The position numbers and the translations under genes were made by a program. From the NCBI GenBank assembly GCA_913055695.1, contig CAJXKF010000003.1, positions 269,247 to 333,246 on the forward strand: a DNA stretch of 64,000 nt. Direction: 5' to 3'. The stretch is from an uncultured Methylophaga sp. (GTDB lineage Bacteria; Pseudomonadota; Gammaproteobacteria; Nitrosococcales; Methylophagaceae). Position 1 is the first letter of the stretch. Every line of letters begins with the position of its first letter. This document shows, in pieces, positions 15,262-27,071 of the stretch. The notes beneath the pieces are model-generated. The model saw only the letters and a program-made list of their open reading frames with translations. It ran no database searches and was not told where the DNA came from.

Positions 15262-15307
15262 TGTTTGTTGGGTTTTAAATTTTATTTTTAGTCTTTACTT
15301 TTTGTAG

Positions 15308-15550
<243 letters not shown>

Positions 15551-15592
15551 TAATATTCCGTCCCCCATTGCGGTAAACATAGAGGTACAGGC

Positions 15593-16063
15593 ATGAATAT
15601 CAATGCAACCATCATAGGCCAGATTATCGCTTTCGCGGTTTTCGTCGCCTTCTGCATGAAATATGTATGGCCACCTATCATGCAAGCGCTGGAAGAGCGC
15701 AAAAAGAAAATTGCCGATGGTCTGGCTGCTGCAGAGCGTGGTCGTCACGAGCAGGAACTGGCGGAAAAACGTGCACAGCAAGTGATTCACGAAGCCAAAG
15801 AGCAAGCGAGTGAAATCGTTTCTCAGGCGCAAAAACGTGGTAACGAAATTGTGGACGAGTCCAAGAGCAATGCCCGTGTTGAAGGTGAGCGAATCCTGAA
15901 TTCTGCCAAGGCAGAAATCGAACAGGAAGCAAACCGTGCCCGCGACGAGCTGAAAACTCAGGTCGGCGGTATAGCACTGGCTGGTGCCAGCAAAATTCTT
16001 GGCCGTGAAATTGATGAAAAGGCCCATACCGATTTGCTCGACGAATTGGTTAGCCGAATCTAG
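15593..16063 (+). CDS. atpF: F0F1 ATP synthase subunit B
   Basis: [29 protein letters not shown]; operon position. Confidence 0.97.
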   Translation: MNINATIIGQIIAFAVFVAFCMKYVWPPIMQALEERKKKIADGLAAAERGRHEQELAEKRAQQVIHEAKEQASEIVSQAQKRGNEIVDESKSNARVEGERILNSAKAEIEQEANRARDELKTQVGGIALAGASKILGREIDEKAHTDLLDELVSRI

Positions 16064-16074
16064 AGGAATTTAGG

Positions 16075-16608
16075 ATGGCAGAAGCAATAACCATCGCTCG
16101 TCCCTATGCCAACGCGGTCTTTGCGATCGCGCAGGAAAAAGGCGAGTTGAAGGCGTGGTCTGACCTGCTTGCGGTTCTGGCGCAATGCGTTGCCGAACCA
16201 GAAATGCAATCCATAATCACTAGCCCGGCAGTAAGTGACGAGCAGGCTGTTCAGGTGCTGGCGGACATCGCCGGCGACCAGATGACAGCCGATGCCAAAA
16301 ACTTCCTGTTGTTGCTGGCAGAAAACAACCGTCTGTTGCTTTTGACAGACATTACCGTTCTCTTCGAAGCACTGCGTGCAGAAGCAGAAAAATCGATGAC
16401 CGCCGATGTGATTTCGGCGCGTGAGCTGACTCAGGCACAGGCAGACAAAATTTCTGCCGCGCTGAAGCAGCGTCTGGGTCGTGATGTCACGCTCAATACC
16501 AGCATCGATGAAAGCCTGCTCGGCGGTGCAATCATTCGTGCAGGAGACCTGGTAATCGATGGTTCTGCCTTGGGTAAACTGAACAGACTGGCCAACGCTA
16601 TTAACTAA
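16075..16608 (+). CDS. atpH: F0F1 ATP synthase subunit delta
   Basis: [19 protein letters not shown]...; operon position. Confidence 0.96.
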   Translation: MAEAITIARPYANAVFAIAQEKGELKAWSDLLAVLAQCVAEPEMQSIITSPAVSDEQAVQVLADIAGDQMTADAKNFLLLLAENNRLLLLTDITVLFEALRAEAEKSMTADVISARELTQAQADKISAALKQRLGRDVTLNTSIDESLLGGAIIRAGDLVIDGSALGKLNRLANAIN

Positions 16609-16633
16609 GCGGCCCGTTATAGAGGAAACAGAG

Positions 16634-18175
16634 ATGCAACTGAATTCAGCAGAAATCAGTGACCTGATCAAAAAGCGTATCGAAAGCTTTGACGGGGCCA
16701 CTGAAGCGCGCACAGAAGGTACCGTAGTCGGAGTCACCGACGGTATCGTTCGTATTCACGGCTTAGCCGATGTCATGTCAGGGGAAATGCTGGAGTTCCC
16801 TGGTAATACTTTCGGTATGGCTCTTAACCTGGAACGCGACTCTGTCGGTGCGGTTATTCTGGGTGACTACCAACACATTACAGAAGGCGACAAGGTTAAA
16901 TGTACCGGTCGTATCCTGGAAGTCCCGACTGGCGAAGCCATGCTGGGTCGTGTTGTTAACTCACTGGGTGCCCCAATCGACGGTAAAGGCGACATCAAAG
17001 CCGAAAGCAATTCGCCAATCGAGAAAGTCGCACCTGGCGTTATCGCCCGTCAGTCAGTCGACCAGCCAATCCAGACCGGTCTGAAATCTATCGATGCGAT
17101 GATTCCAGTAGGTCGTGGCCAGCGTGAGCTGATCATCGGTGACCGTCAGACCGGTAAAACCGCGATTGCGATCGACGCCATCATCAACCAGAAGAATACC
17201 GGCGTTAAATGTATTTACGTCGCGATTGGCCAGAAAGCCTCTTCTATCGCGAACGTGGTTCGCAAGCTGGAAGAGCACGGTGCCCTGGATCACACCATCA
17301 TCGTTGCGGCTTCTGCTTCTGATTCTGCTGCTCTGCAGTACATCGCACCTTATGCCGGTTGCGCCATGGGCGAATACTTCCGTGACAAAGGTGAAGACGC
17401 TCTCATCATCTATGATGACCTGACCAAACAAGCCTGGGCTTACCGTCAGGTATCACTGCTGCTGCGTCGTCCACCAGGTCGTGAAGCTTATCCTGGTGAC
17501 GTTTTCTACCTCCACTCTCGTCTGCTGGAACGTGCGGCCCGTGTTAACGCCGACTACGTTGAGAAAATCACCAACGGTGAAGTGAAAGGCAAAACCGGTT
17601 CTCTGACTGCACTGCCTATCATCGAAACCCAGGCGGGTGACGTATCTGCATTCGTACCGACCAACGTAATCTCGATTACTGACGGTCAGATCTTCCTCGA
17701 AACTGACCTGTTCAACTCAGGTATCCGTCCTGCGATTAACGCAGGTCTGTCGGTATCTCGTGTCGGTGGTTCAGCGCAGACCAAGATCATCAAGAAACTC
17801 GGTGGCGGTATTCGTCTTGACCTGGCTCAGTACCGTGAACTGGCAGCCTTTGCTCAGTTTGCTTCTGACCTGGATGAAGCCACACGTGCCCAGATCAACC
17901 GTGGCCAACGTGTTACCGAGCTGATGAAGCAGAAGCAATATCAACCTCTGTCAGTAGCTGAAATGGCGATTTCTCTGTTCGCAGCGAATGAAGGTTTCAT
18001 TGATGATGTTGAAGTCGACAAAGTCGGTTCTTTCGAAGCGGCCCTGTTGTCCAACATGAAATCAAACCACGCTGACCTGATGGCGAAAATTAACGACACC
18101 GGTGACTTTAATGACGACATTGCTGGCCAGATGCGCACAGCAATCGAGAGCTTTAAAAAAACCGGTAGCTGGTAA
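16634..18175 (+). CDS. atpA: F0F1 ATP synthase subunit alpha
   Basis: [18 protein letters not shown]; 513 aa. Confidence 0.99.
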   Translation: MQLNSAEISDLIKKRIESFDGATEARTEGTVVGVTDGIVRIHGLADVMSGEMLEFPGNTFGMALNLERDSVGAVILGDYQHITEGDKVKCTGRILEVPTGEAMLGRVVNSLGAPIDGKGDIKAESNSPIEKVAPGVIARQSVDQPIQTGLKSIDAMIPVGRGQRELIIGDRQTGKTAIAIDAIINQKNTGVKCIYVAIGQKASSIANVVRKLEEHGALDHTIIVAASASDSAALQYIAPYAGCAMGEYFRDKGEDALIIYDDLTKQAWAYRQVSLLLRRPPGREAYPGDVFYLHSRLLERAARVNADYVEKITNGEVKGKTGSLTALPIIETQAGDVSAFVPTNVISITDGQIFLETDLFNSGIRPAINAGLSVSRVGGSAQTKIIKKLGGGIRLDLAQYRELAAFAQFASDLDEATRAQINRGQRVTELMKQKQYQPLSVAEMAISLFAANEGFIDDVEVDKVGSFEAALLSNMKSNHADLMAKINDTGDFNDDIAGQMRTAIESFKKTGSW

Positions 18176-18189
18176 TCGGAGCATAAGTC

Positions 18190-19056
18190 ATGGCTAGCGG
18201 TAAAGAGATACGGACTCAAATCGGCAGCATCAAAAACACGCAGAAGATCACCTCTGCGATGGAGATGGTTGCCGCGAGTAAAATGCGTAAGGCTCAAGAT
18301 CGCATGGCAGCGACACGTCCTTATTCAGACAAGATTTATAACGTGATCCAGCATCTGGCCTTCGCGCATCCTGAGTACAAACATCCGTACCTGCAGGATC
18401 GCGAAGAAACCAAACGCGTGGGCTACATTATCATCTCATCTGATCGCGGACTGTGTGGCGGTCTGAACAACAACCTGTTCAAATCCGTTCTGAAAGACAT
18501 CAGAGCGAAATCGGACAAGGGAATGGAAGTGGATGTCTGCACTATCGGACAGAAAGCTTCCAGCTTCTTCAAAAGACTGCCGGTCAACCTGGTCAGCCAA
18601 ACCGCCCAGCTTGGTGATGCGCCCCGCGCTCACGATCTGGTCGGCACGGTCAAGGTCATGCTGGATGCGTACAACGAAGGACGCATTGACAGTCTGTACC
18701 TGGTATACAACGAATTCGTGAATACCATGACTCAGGAAGACAAAATCCTGCGTTTGCTGCCTGCCAAGCCTGAAAAGCCGAGCGAAGAGCTGTCTCATCA
18801 CTGGGACTACATTTACGAACCGGATGCCAAAGAAGTACTGGACAACCTGCTGGTCCGTTACATCGAGTCACTGGTTTACCAGGGCGTGGTCGAGAATATT
18901 GCCTGTGAACAGGCTTCTCGAATGATCGCGATGAAAAACGCGACCGACAACGCCGGTGACCTTATCGATGACTTGCAACTGGTTTACAACAAAGCTCGAC
19001 AAGCTGCGATTACGCAAGAGATCTCCGAGATTGTTGCAGGTGCCGCTGCGGTATAA
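18190..19056 (+). CDS. atpG: F0F1 ATP synthase subunit gamma
   Basis: [31 protein letters not shown]. Confidence 0.98.
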   Translation: MASGKEIRTQIGSIKNTQKITSAMEMVAASKMRKAQDRMAATRPYSDKIYNVIQHLAFAHPEYKHPYLQDREETKRVGYIIISSDRGLCGGLNNNLFKSVLKDIRAKSDKGMEVDVCTIGQKASSFFKRLPVNLVSQTAQLGDAPRAHDLVGTVKVMLDAYNEGRIDSLYLVYNEFVNTMTQEDKILRLLPAKPEKPSEELSHHWDYIYEPDAKEVLDNLLVRYIESLVYQGVVENIACEQASRMIAMKNATDNAGDLIDDLQLVYNKARQAAITQEISEIVAGAAAV

Positions 19057-19064
19057 CTGAATAG

Positions 19065-20459
<1,395 letters not shown>

Positions 20460-20477
20460 TCCCCTGGGAGGTAAAGC

Positions 20478-20903
20478 ATGGCCATGACTATTCATGTCGA
20501 CATCGTAAGCGCTGAACAGGAGATCTTCTCAGGTCTGGCGGCAGCAGTTTTTGCCTCGGCAGCGGAAGGTGAAGTCGGTATTTACCCACGTCACACTCCC
20601 ATGCTGACCAAGCTCAAGCCGGGCGAAGTCCGTGTGTTGAAAGACAACGGTGAAGAAGAGCAGTTTTATGTCTCAAGCGGCATGCTGGAAGTTCAGCCAC
20701 ACGTTGTGACTGTACTGGCTGATACTGCGCTGCGTGCAGCGGATGTCGATGAAGCGGCTGCCCTGCAGGCAAAACAGGAAGCAGAAAGAGCGCTCAGCGA
20801 CAAAACTGATAAACGTGACTTTGCCGAAGCTCAACGCGAGCTGGTTGAAGCCATGGCGCAGTTACGTGCAATTGAGCGTGCCAGAAAAGGCAAGGGACGT
20901 TAA
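20478..20903 (+). CDS. atpC: F0F1 ATP synthase subunit epsilon
   Basis: VDIVSAEQEIFSGLA, EGEVGIYPRHTPMLTKLKPGE. Confidence 0.97.
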   Translation: MAMTIHVDIVSAEQEIFSGLAAAVFASAAEGEVGIYPRHTPMLTKLKPGEVRVLKDNGEEEQFYVSSGMLEVQPHVVTVLADTALRAADVDEAAALQAKQEAERALSDKTDKRDFAEAQRELVEAMAQLRAIERARKGKGR

Positions 20904-20924
20904 TCCCAAGCCGCACCAAACAAA

Positions 20925-20953
20925 AAAGGCTGTCTTCGGACGGCCTTTTTTTT
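20925..20953 (+). terminator. Rho-independent terminator of the atp operon
   Basis: AAGGCTGTC-TTCG-GACGGCCTT then T-run. Confidence 0.9.
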
Positions 20954-20968
20954 GCCATTAGATTCAGT

Positions 20969-21144
20969 AACCACAGAGGCACAGAGGGCACAGAGAAAAA
21001 TAAAACCCTTTGTCAGACATTTAGCTTCATTGAGATTAGTGACGACGAAGCAATCTCTCCAGCTTAATCAGCGAGGCGAGTCTCTTTGATAACATCAACT
21101 CACTAACACCTGTCCAACTCTGTGTGCTCTGTGCCTCTGTGGTT
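20969..21144. repeat. MITE-like element with 27-bp terminal inverted repeats
   Basis: Left arm 20969-20995 aaccacagaggcacagagggcacagag; right arm 21118-21144 is its reverse complement with 2 mismatches; interior carries a cattgagattagtgacgacgaagcaatctctccag segment. Confidence 0.8.
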
Positions 21145-21206
21145 CAATTAATACCTTATAGTCCAATCTGCTAAAATGCCTTTTTTGAATTAACAGTCAA
21201 TCACCT

Positions 21207-22571
21207 ATGTCACTATCCATCATCATTCTCGCTGCCGGTAAAGGCACCCGCATGAAATCCAGCAAACCCAAGGTTATGCATACCCTGGGTGGCAAAGCTT
21301 TACTCCAACACGTGGTCGACACCGCCAAACTGCTTAACCCGACCGAACTGGCTGTCGTCTGTGGCAATGGTGCTGATGAAGTGGTGCCTTATCTGGAAGC
21401 GCAGGGCGTTAATACCGCGATGCAGCATGAACAGAAAGGCACCGGTCATGCGGTCGAACAGGCCAAAGCCTTTTTCCAGAAATCCGATCAGGTGCTGGTG
21501 CTTTACGGTGATGTGCCGATGATTGAAGTCGAGACGCTGGAAGCGCTGATCCATGAAGGCGATAAAAACAGCCTTAAAGTCCTGACCGCGCTGCTGGATA
21601 ACCCGACCGGCTATGGCCGTATCGTGCGTGACTTCGATGACAAAATGCTGCGGATCACCGAAGAAAAAGATGCCGATGAAGAAACTAAACTCATCAATGA
21701 AGTAAACACCGGCATCATGTGCATTCCGGCCAAATGGCTGGATGAAGCGCTGTCTAAGCTCGATAACAACAATGCCCAGGGCGAATATTACCTGACCGAT
21801 CTGATTGCCCAGGCGGTGGAGCAGGGCATCGAGATTGATTCGGTAATCTGTGAAGATGAAATGGAAGTCGCCGGCGTCAATAACCGCGTGCAGTTAGCCG
21901 AGCTGGAAAGCTACTATCAACAGAAACGGGCCACGGATCTGATGATGTCGGGTGTCACTTTCCGCGATCCGGCCCGTGTGGATATCCGTGGCGAGCTCAA
22001 TGCCGGGCAGGATATTACCATCGATATCAACGTGATCTTCGAAGGCAGCAACACCATCGCCGATAACGTCAGTATCGGTGCCAACTGCATCATTATTAAC
22101 AGCGTGATTCACGAAGGCTCTGAAATCCTGCCCAACAGCATGATTGAAAATGCCGAAGTCGGTTCAGGCTGTGCCGTTGGTCCTTATGCCCGCCTGCGTC
22201 CGGGTTCTGTACTGGCAGCCAAAGCCAAGATCGGTAACTTTGTTGAAGTGAAAAATGCCAATATCGGTCTGGGTTCGAAGGTGAATCACCTGAGTTATAT
22301 CGGTGATACCGATATGGGTGCGGATGTGAATATCGGGGCCGGCACCATTACCTGTAACTATGATGGCGCCAATAAGCACCGGACGATTATTGGTGATAGG
22401 GTGTTTGTGGGGTCGGATACGCAGCTTGTTGCGCCTGTTACGGTTGAAGATGGGGCTACTATTGGGGCTGGGTCTACGATTCGTAAGACCGCGCCGGGTG
22501 AAGCGCTGACTTTGACTGTGTCTAAGCAGAAGACGGTTGAGGGGTGGAAGAGGCCGGTAAAGAAGAAGTGA
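21207..22571 (+). CDS. glmU: Bifunctional UDP-N-acetylglucosamine pyrophosphorylase / glucosamine-1-phosphate N-acetyltransferase
   Basis: LAAGKGTRMKSSKPKVMHTLGGK; left-handed beta-helix hexapeptide repeats; follows atp operon. Confidence 0.97.
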   Translation: MSLSIIILAAGKGTRMKSSKPKVMHTLGGKALLQHVVDTAKLLNPTELAVVCGNGADEVVPYLEAQGVNTAMQHEQKGTGHAVEQAKAFFQKSDQVLVLYGDVPMIEVETLEALIHEGDKNSLKVLTALLDNPTGYGRIVRDFDDKMLRITEEKDADEETKLINEVNTGIMCIPAKWLDEALSKLDNNNAQGEYYLTDLIAQAVEQGIEIDSVICEDEMEVAGVNNRVQLAELESYYQQKRATDLMMSGVTFRDPARVDIRGELNAGQDITIDINVIFEGSNTIADNVSIGANCIIINSVIHEGSEILPNSMIENAEVGSGCAVGPYARLRPGSVLAAKAKIGNFVEVKNANIGLGSKVNHLSYIGDTDMGADVNIGAGTITCNYDGANKHRTIIGDRVFVGSDTQLVAPVTVEDGATIGAGSTIRKTAPGEALTLTVSKQKTVEGWKRPVKKK

Positions 22572-22617
22572 GCACCTACAGCTAAAATAGTAAGTTGCCC
22601 CGCTATGGAGACTGGGT

Positions 22618-23316
22618 ATGGCACTTTCACATACTCTGAGCATTTATGAAGTGAGAGACTTCTCACTTCCACTGACTAGAGTGATGAGTTTCTCTAAGTT
22701 CAATGATCTTATAGAGAGTCAGTCTCTCTACTTTTCTCCGGCGTCACATTTTGATGACAAACTTGAGGGGAACTACACTAACCGTGATCACAAAAAGTCT
22801 GAAGAGCAATTAATCTCTTGCGGATTTAATGCTTCTGCACTTCAGATGTCAGCAAATGCGAAAATGTTGATAGCTGATCACAATCAACAAGCTGTAGTAA
22901 TTAGTTGCTGGACAATGGCTAGCGAACTTTCTATCAGGATGTGGGATACCTACACTTCATCTGAAGACTCCCTTGCGATCCAGACTACTGTTGAAAAACT
23001 CAAAGACGCCCTAGGCAGTGATTTCTTGTTTATACCTGTCAGGTATCTAGATTTTGATAGAGATGAAATCCCACAAACTCACTCGTTGGAGCCATTCTTT
23101 TTTAAGCAGCAAACATACTCTTGGGAAAAAGAACTTCGAATAGTTGCCGAAATGGAAGCTGGAAAAAGAATAGGCTCTCCCAGAAAAGCTAGGGTTTCAC
23201 TTGAATACTTCATTACGGGAATAAAATTTCACCCAAAAGCTTCTACAGACTTTATTACGAATGTAAAAAATTTAGTCAAAGACAAAATACCAACTGCCGA
23301 TATAATTTCGGACTAA
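22618..23316 (+). CDS. DUF2971-like protein of unknown function
   Basis: 232 aa, pattern ...LYFSPASHFDDKLEGNY...SCWTMASELSIRMWDTY...EKELRIVAEME...; visibly AT-richer than neighbours. Confidence 0.65.
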   Translation: MALSHTLSIYEVRDFSLPLTRVMSFSKFNDLIESQSLYFSPASHFDDKLEGNYTNRDHKKSEEQLISCGFNASALQMSANAKMLIADHNQQAVVISCWTMASELSIRMWDTYTSSEDSLAIQTTVEKLKDALGSDFLFIPVRYLDFDRDEIPQTHSLEPFFFKQQTYSWEKELRIVAEMEAGKRIGSPRKARVSLEYFITGIKFHPKASTDFITNVKNLVKDKIPTADIISD

Positions 23317-23481
23317 AGCCCGAGTTCATTTATTTTTCTTGCCAAAAATAAACGAACCAAACAAAAGGGCAGCCCACAGCTTGCCCTATCGGGTTCCCTG
23401 CGCTTCTCGATGTGACTGGGCACTCGCGAACTCGCTACGGTCAAACATGCGCTCGCGCTGATCCAGTCACCTCTGCGATGT

Positions 23482-23552
23482 TGATTCGCGACGTCCCTGT
23501 CGCTCACCCTTTGGGCGTCTCCGACGTCCAAATTTGTTCCTGACAAATTTGT
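23482..23552. repeat. Dispersed intergenic repeat, copy 1 (71 bp, hairpin core)
   Basis: tgattcgcgacgtccctgtcgctcacc...caaatttgttcctgacaaatttgt; 62/71 by eye to copy 2; palindromic core CAAATTTGT-tcctg-ACAAATTTG. Confidence 0.85.
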
Positions 23553-23587
23553 CGGCTGCGCAAAGGGCGGCTTCACCCTCACCCCAA

Positions 23588-23610
23588 CCCTCTCCCATCA
23601 AGGGAGAGGG
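23588..23610. repeat. Short inverted repeat CCCTCTCCC-atcaa-GGGAGAGGG
   Basis: Perfect 9-bp stem preceded by ccctcaccccaa, resembling widespread bacterial REP-like hairpins. Confidence 0.75.
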
Positions 23611-23704
23611 GGCAAAACCACCTCAGCTTTGAGGCTCAGCCCATTATTCCCCGTTTGTGCTGACGAGTAGCGCAGGTTTGTTTGGATAACGGCTGGTTAG
23701 TGTC

Positions 23705-23775
23705 TGATTCGTGACATCCATGTCACTCACCCTTCGGGCGCCTCTGGCGTCCAAATTTGTTCCAGACAAATTTGT
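23705..23775. repeat. Dispersed intergenic repeat, copy 2 (71 bp, hairpin core)
   Basis: Direct-orientation copy of 23482-23552; same palindromic CAAATTTGT...ACAAATTTG core. Confidence 0.85.
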
Positions 23776-23994
23776 GAGCGCAGCGTATTTTAACCAGACG
23801 CCAGACAAAGCGAGCAACGCAGTGAAGCCGCAGGCCAGCACATTGGGGTGCCCTAGGGTTGTTAGGGAAATGGGCACGCATTTCCCTGACTCGCCCACAA
23901 GGCGAAATCAAAACGCAAAACAGCAACAGGGCTGAGCGAGTTAATCAAGCCTGAGCTAAAATATCCACCTTCCAAACTAAAACAGCAAACATCA

Positions 23995-24333
23995 ATGAGC
24001 GATCTCCCCAACTGCCCCGCCTGTGGTTCTGAATATACCTATCAGGATCAGGCGATACTGATCTGCCCCGAGTGTGCCCATGAATGGCATGCAGGGGAGA
24101 CTATAGCTGAAGACTCAGAAGACGTAGTACTCGATTCCAACGGTAATGTGTTGGAAGACGGCGACACCGTGACAGTGATTAAGGACCTGAAAGTAAAGGG
24201 CTCATCGGCGGTGGTGAAAGTCGGCACCAAGGTCAAAAATATCCGCCTGGTGGGCGGCGATCATGATATCGATTGCAAGATTGATGGTATCGGCGCTATG
24301 AAGTTGAAATCAGAGTTCGTAAAGAAAGCCTGA
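23995..24333 (+). CDS. yjdM: Zinc-ribbon protein YjdM/PhnA family
   Basis: [31 protein letters not shown]; 112 aa. Confidence 0.92.
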   Translation: MSDLPNCPACGSEYTYQDQAILICPECAHEWHAGETIAEDSEDVVLDSNGNVLEDGDTVTVIKDLKVKGSSAVVKVGTKVKNIRLVGGDHDIDCKIDGIGAMKLKSEFVKKA

Positions 24334-24349
24334 TAAGGGCTGGATATAT

Positions 24350-24433
24350 GTAGGTTGGGCTGAGCGTGCGAAGCCCAACATTTCAATACTGGCCCGGGTT
24401 TTGTTGGGCTTCATTGCATTCAGCCCAACCTAC
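24350..24433. repeat. Palindromic interspersed repeat, copy 1
   Basis: gtaggttgggctgagcgtgcgaagcccaaca ... tgttgggcttcattgcattcagcccaacctac imperfect ~32-bp inverted repeat. Confidence 0.85.
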
Positions 24434-24558
24434 GAGCAGATGCTAAGAGAAGAAATGCGAGTGCTTTGACTCAGAGTCACTGTCGGGCAAATTTCCCGTT
24501 TAATTTTGTGTGCTGCTTGTTATGGTAGATGACTGGTTAATCTGCAACGGAGCAGTCG

Positions 24559-24819
24559 ATGTCTGCCACCCATAAGCACACTCGCCGTCGCTCGGCTTTG
24601 TTTATCACGCTGATTCTGGCGACAACCTTCCTGACGACATTTCCCCCGGTATTTTTATGGGCCAATACCATTGATCCCCGCTGGCTGGGGCTGCCATTTG
24701 CAATGGTCTGGCATATTGGTCTTGCCTTGCTGGCTTCAGTCTTTTTTGCTGCCTGGTATCTGCTGGAAAGTCGCAGCGGGCTGCTGGATCTGCAGGTTGA
24801 GGTGGAGGCAGAGCGATGA
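24559..24819 (+). CDS. DUF3311-like small membrane protein
   Basis: 86 aa, two TM segments, PPVFLWAN...WLGLPFAMVWHIGLALLASVFFAAWYLLE; ATGA overlap with downstream SSS symporter. Confidence 0.75.
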   Translation: MSATHKHTRRRSALFITLILATTFLTTFPPVFLWANTIDPRWLGLPFAMVWHIGLALLASVFFAAWYLLESRSGLLDLQVEVEAER

Positions 24820-26300
24820 TTCCTGTTCTCTCCTTGCTGGCCTTTCTGGGGCTGATTCTCTTTATCAATCGTCGCCAACTGGGCGTGTCGACCATGGCCG
24901 ACTATGCCACGGCCAATCACAGCATCGGTGTGCTGGGGATAACCTTCGGTTTTCTGGCGACCTGGTATGTGGGGGCAGGTTATACCGTGTTCTCCGGCTT
25001 TGCCGTCAGTTTCGGCATGATTGGCATGTATGTGATCCCTTACGGCATTGTCACCTTGCTGGTGATGTATCTGGTGGCCGAAAAAACCTTTATCTGGGGG
25101 AAGAAATATCAGCTGCGCACGCAATCTGAATTACTGGGTCTGCGGTATCGCAGTGATTTCATCCGGGTGCTGACCGGTTTTGCCGGTGTGGCGCTGTCGG
25201 TGCCGTGGCTGCTGATGGAGTGGTACACGATTGGGTATGTGTTCAACTATGCGACAGAAGGCTATATCAGCCCGCTGCTGGGCATGATTATCGGTATTTT
25301 TGTCGTGGTGTTTTATGTCGCGATGGGGGGTATGCGTAGCGTGGTCACCGCGAACATCGTACAGGGCCTGTATATGATGGTCGTCGGCTCAGCGGTACTC
25401 ATCTATGTGCTTTTCAGTGAACTGGGGGGCCTGTCGGCAGCGATGGACAGGTTGTTTTATGAGGCGCCCAAGGCGATGACCTTCCCCGGTCCGGGCTGGG
25501 ATGTCTCACCCAATTACTGGACGGCGATTATTATCACCAGTGGTCTCGGCGGTTTTATGTGGCCGTGGGTTTATAACAAACTGTTTGCGGCTGACAGTAT
25601 CCGCACCATCAAGCAGTCGGTGCTGTTTGCGCCGGTGTTGGGCATTCTGTCATTTGCTTTGCTGTTTATCGTCTCGATGGCCTTGCATCCTTTACCCTTC
25701 GCACAGGAAAACCCGGAAGAGGCTTTGTTCTGGGCCCATGCTGAGGCCGGTGTCTGGCCGCTGGCTTTGTTTGCCGTGCTGGTAATGGCAGCCAGTCTCG
25801 GTACCGTCAGCGGTATTCTGAATGCGATGTCGACCGCCATTTCCGGTGATATCGCCCAGGTCATCAATCGCAAGATTAATGAGAAAACCGCCTTGCTGAT
25901 TGCCCGCTGGTCGGTGGTGGTGATGAGCGTCGGCGCTTTGGTCGGAGCTTACCTGAAAGAAGGTCAATTGGTTTTTCTGGCACTGATGACTTATCAGGGC
26001 ATGATCGTCTTGTCGCCGGTCGTGCTTCTGGGCCTGTACTGGCGACGCGCCAACAAATTCGGCGCCGTGGCCGGGTTCCTGCTGGGCATGGCGGTGTCGT
26101 TCGGGCTGACTTTAAGCGAGCCGGCATTTATCCAGGCCTATGGCTGGACGCCCGGTGTGTATGGCTTTTTAACCACGCTTGTCATTATGCTGGTGGCGGG
26201 TTATTTGCGTCCGGTGGAGAGTCATGTGGAACGACTCTGGGATGATATTGCTGATGCCAGGGGGCAGGCAGGAGAGACCGCTGTAGTGAGAGCAAGCTAG
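24816..26300 (+). CDS. Sodium:solute symporter family protein
   Basis: 494 aa, about 13 TM, SSS-like motifs (TMADYATANHSIG...TFLATWYVGAGYTVFSG). Confidence 0.85.
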   Translation: MIPVLSLLAFLGLILFINRRQLGVSTMADYATANHSIGVLGITFGFLATWYVGAGYTVFSGFAVSFGMIGMYVIPYGIVTLLVMYLVAEKTFIWGKKYQLRTQSELLGLRYRSDFIRVLTGFAGVALSVPWLLMEWYTIGYVFNYATEGYISPLLGMIIGIFVVVFYVAMGGMRSVVTANIVQGLYMMVVGSAVLIYVLFSELGGLSAAMDRLFYEAPKAMTFPGPGWDVSPNYWTAIIITSGLGGFMWPWVYNKLFAADSIRTIKQSVLFAPVLGILSFALLFIVSMALHPLPFAQENPEEALFWAHAEAGVWPLALFAVLVMAASLGTVSGILNAMSTAISGDIAQVINRKINEKTALLIARWSVVVMSVGALVGAYLKEGQLVFLALMTYQGMIVLSPVVLLGLYWRRANKFGAVAGFLLGMAVSFGLTLSEPAFIQAYGWTPGVYGFLTTLVIMLVAGYLRPVESHVERLWDDIADARGQAGETAVVRAS

Positions 26301-26345
26301 GGTTATTGCCTGCCATTGCTGTCGCAGCAATGCAATCCAGTGTCC

Positions 26346-26490
26346 GGCTCAGAAGAGAAGGGCAGATTGCCACGCGGGCAGAGCCGACTCGAGATGACGA
26401 AAAAGATAGGGATGTTGCGATATCAGCTCATTGTGAGCGGAGCGACGCAATCTATTCTAAGCTCAGAAGAGAGGCCGACTCGAGATGATG
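26346..26490. repeat. Degenerate repeat cluster with internal direct repeat
   Basis: gctcagaagaga...gccgactcgagatgacg (26347-26399) recurs shortened as gctcagaagagaggccgactcgagatgatg (26461-26490); between them a cattgtgagcggagcgacgcaatct motif. Confidence 0.65.
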
Positions 26491-26498
26491 TGAAAAAT

Positions 26499-26583
26499 GT
26501 CGCTTGGACTGAGCTTGCGAAGCCCAACATTTCAGGATCAAAAGTCGGGATTGTTGGGCTTCATTGCATTCAGCCCAAGCTAC
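26499..26583. repeat. Palindromic interspersed repeat, copy 2
   Basis: gtcgcttggactgagcttgcgaagcccaacatttca ... ttgttgggcttcattgcattcagcccaagctac; same orientation as 24350-24433. Confidence 0.85.
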
Positions 26584-26591
26584 AATGAAAA

Positions 26592-27071
26592 TTAAGCCTC
26601 AGCCAGCGTCATTGCCTGCAGGTAGTTTTCCAGCCCCATTTTTTTAATCAGCCCCAGTTGCTGCTCCAGCCAGTGGGTGTGATCCAGCTCGGTGTCCTCC
26701 AGTTGTTTTAGCAGCAACTGGCGGGTGTCATAGTCGCCTTCCTGTTCGCACAGGGCGATGCCGTCGCGCAGGTTTTTAACCACAGCGTATTCCAGGTCGA
26801 GGTCGTTCTGCAGCATCTCGATCACGGTGTGACCGACATTGAGTGGCTCGCGATGTGCCAGGTTGGGCATGCCTTCCAGAAACAGGATACGTTTGATCAT
26901 CTGGTCGGCGTGGTCGGTCTCGTCCTGCATTTCATGAGCGATGCGGTTGTAGAGGCGGGTAAGGCCCCAGTCTTCATACATTCTAGAGTGAATGAAATAC
27001 TGGTCCATTGCAGTCAGTTCTCCCGCGAGCAGCTTGTTGAGCAAATCAATAACTTTCTGACTACCTTTCAT
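26592..27071 (-). CDS. bfr: Bacterioferritin
   Basis: [37 protein letters not shown]. Confidence 0.95.
   Translation of the reverse strand: MKGSQKVIDLLNKLLAGELTAMDQYFIHSRMYEDWGLTRLYNRIAHEMQDETDHADQMIKRILFLEGMPNLAHREPLNVGHTVIEMLQNDLDLEYAVVKNLRDGIALCEQEGDYDTRQLLLKQLEDTELDHTHWLEQQLGLIKKMGLENYLQAMTLAEA

Noticed and set aside
23313-23926. Several 60-90 aa ORFs (e.g. 23313..23582 -, 23644..23898 -, 23711..23935 +)
   Set aside because: They lie in the intergenic repeat cluster, overlap on both strands and translate the repeat itself.
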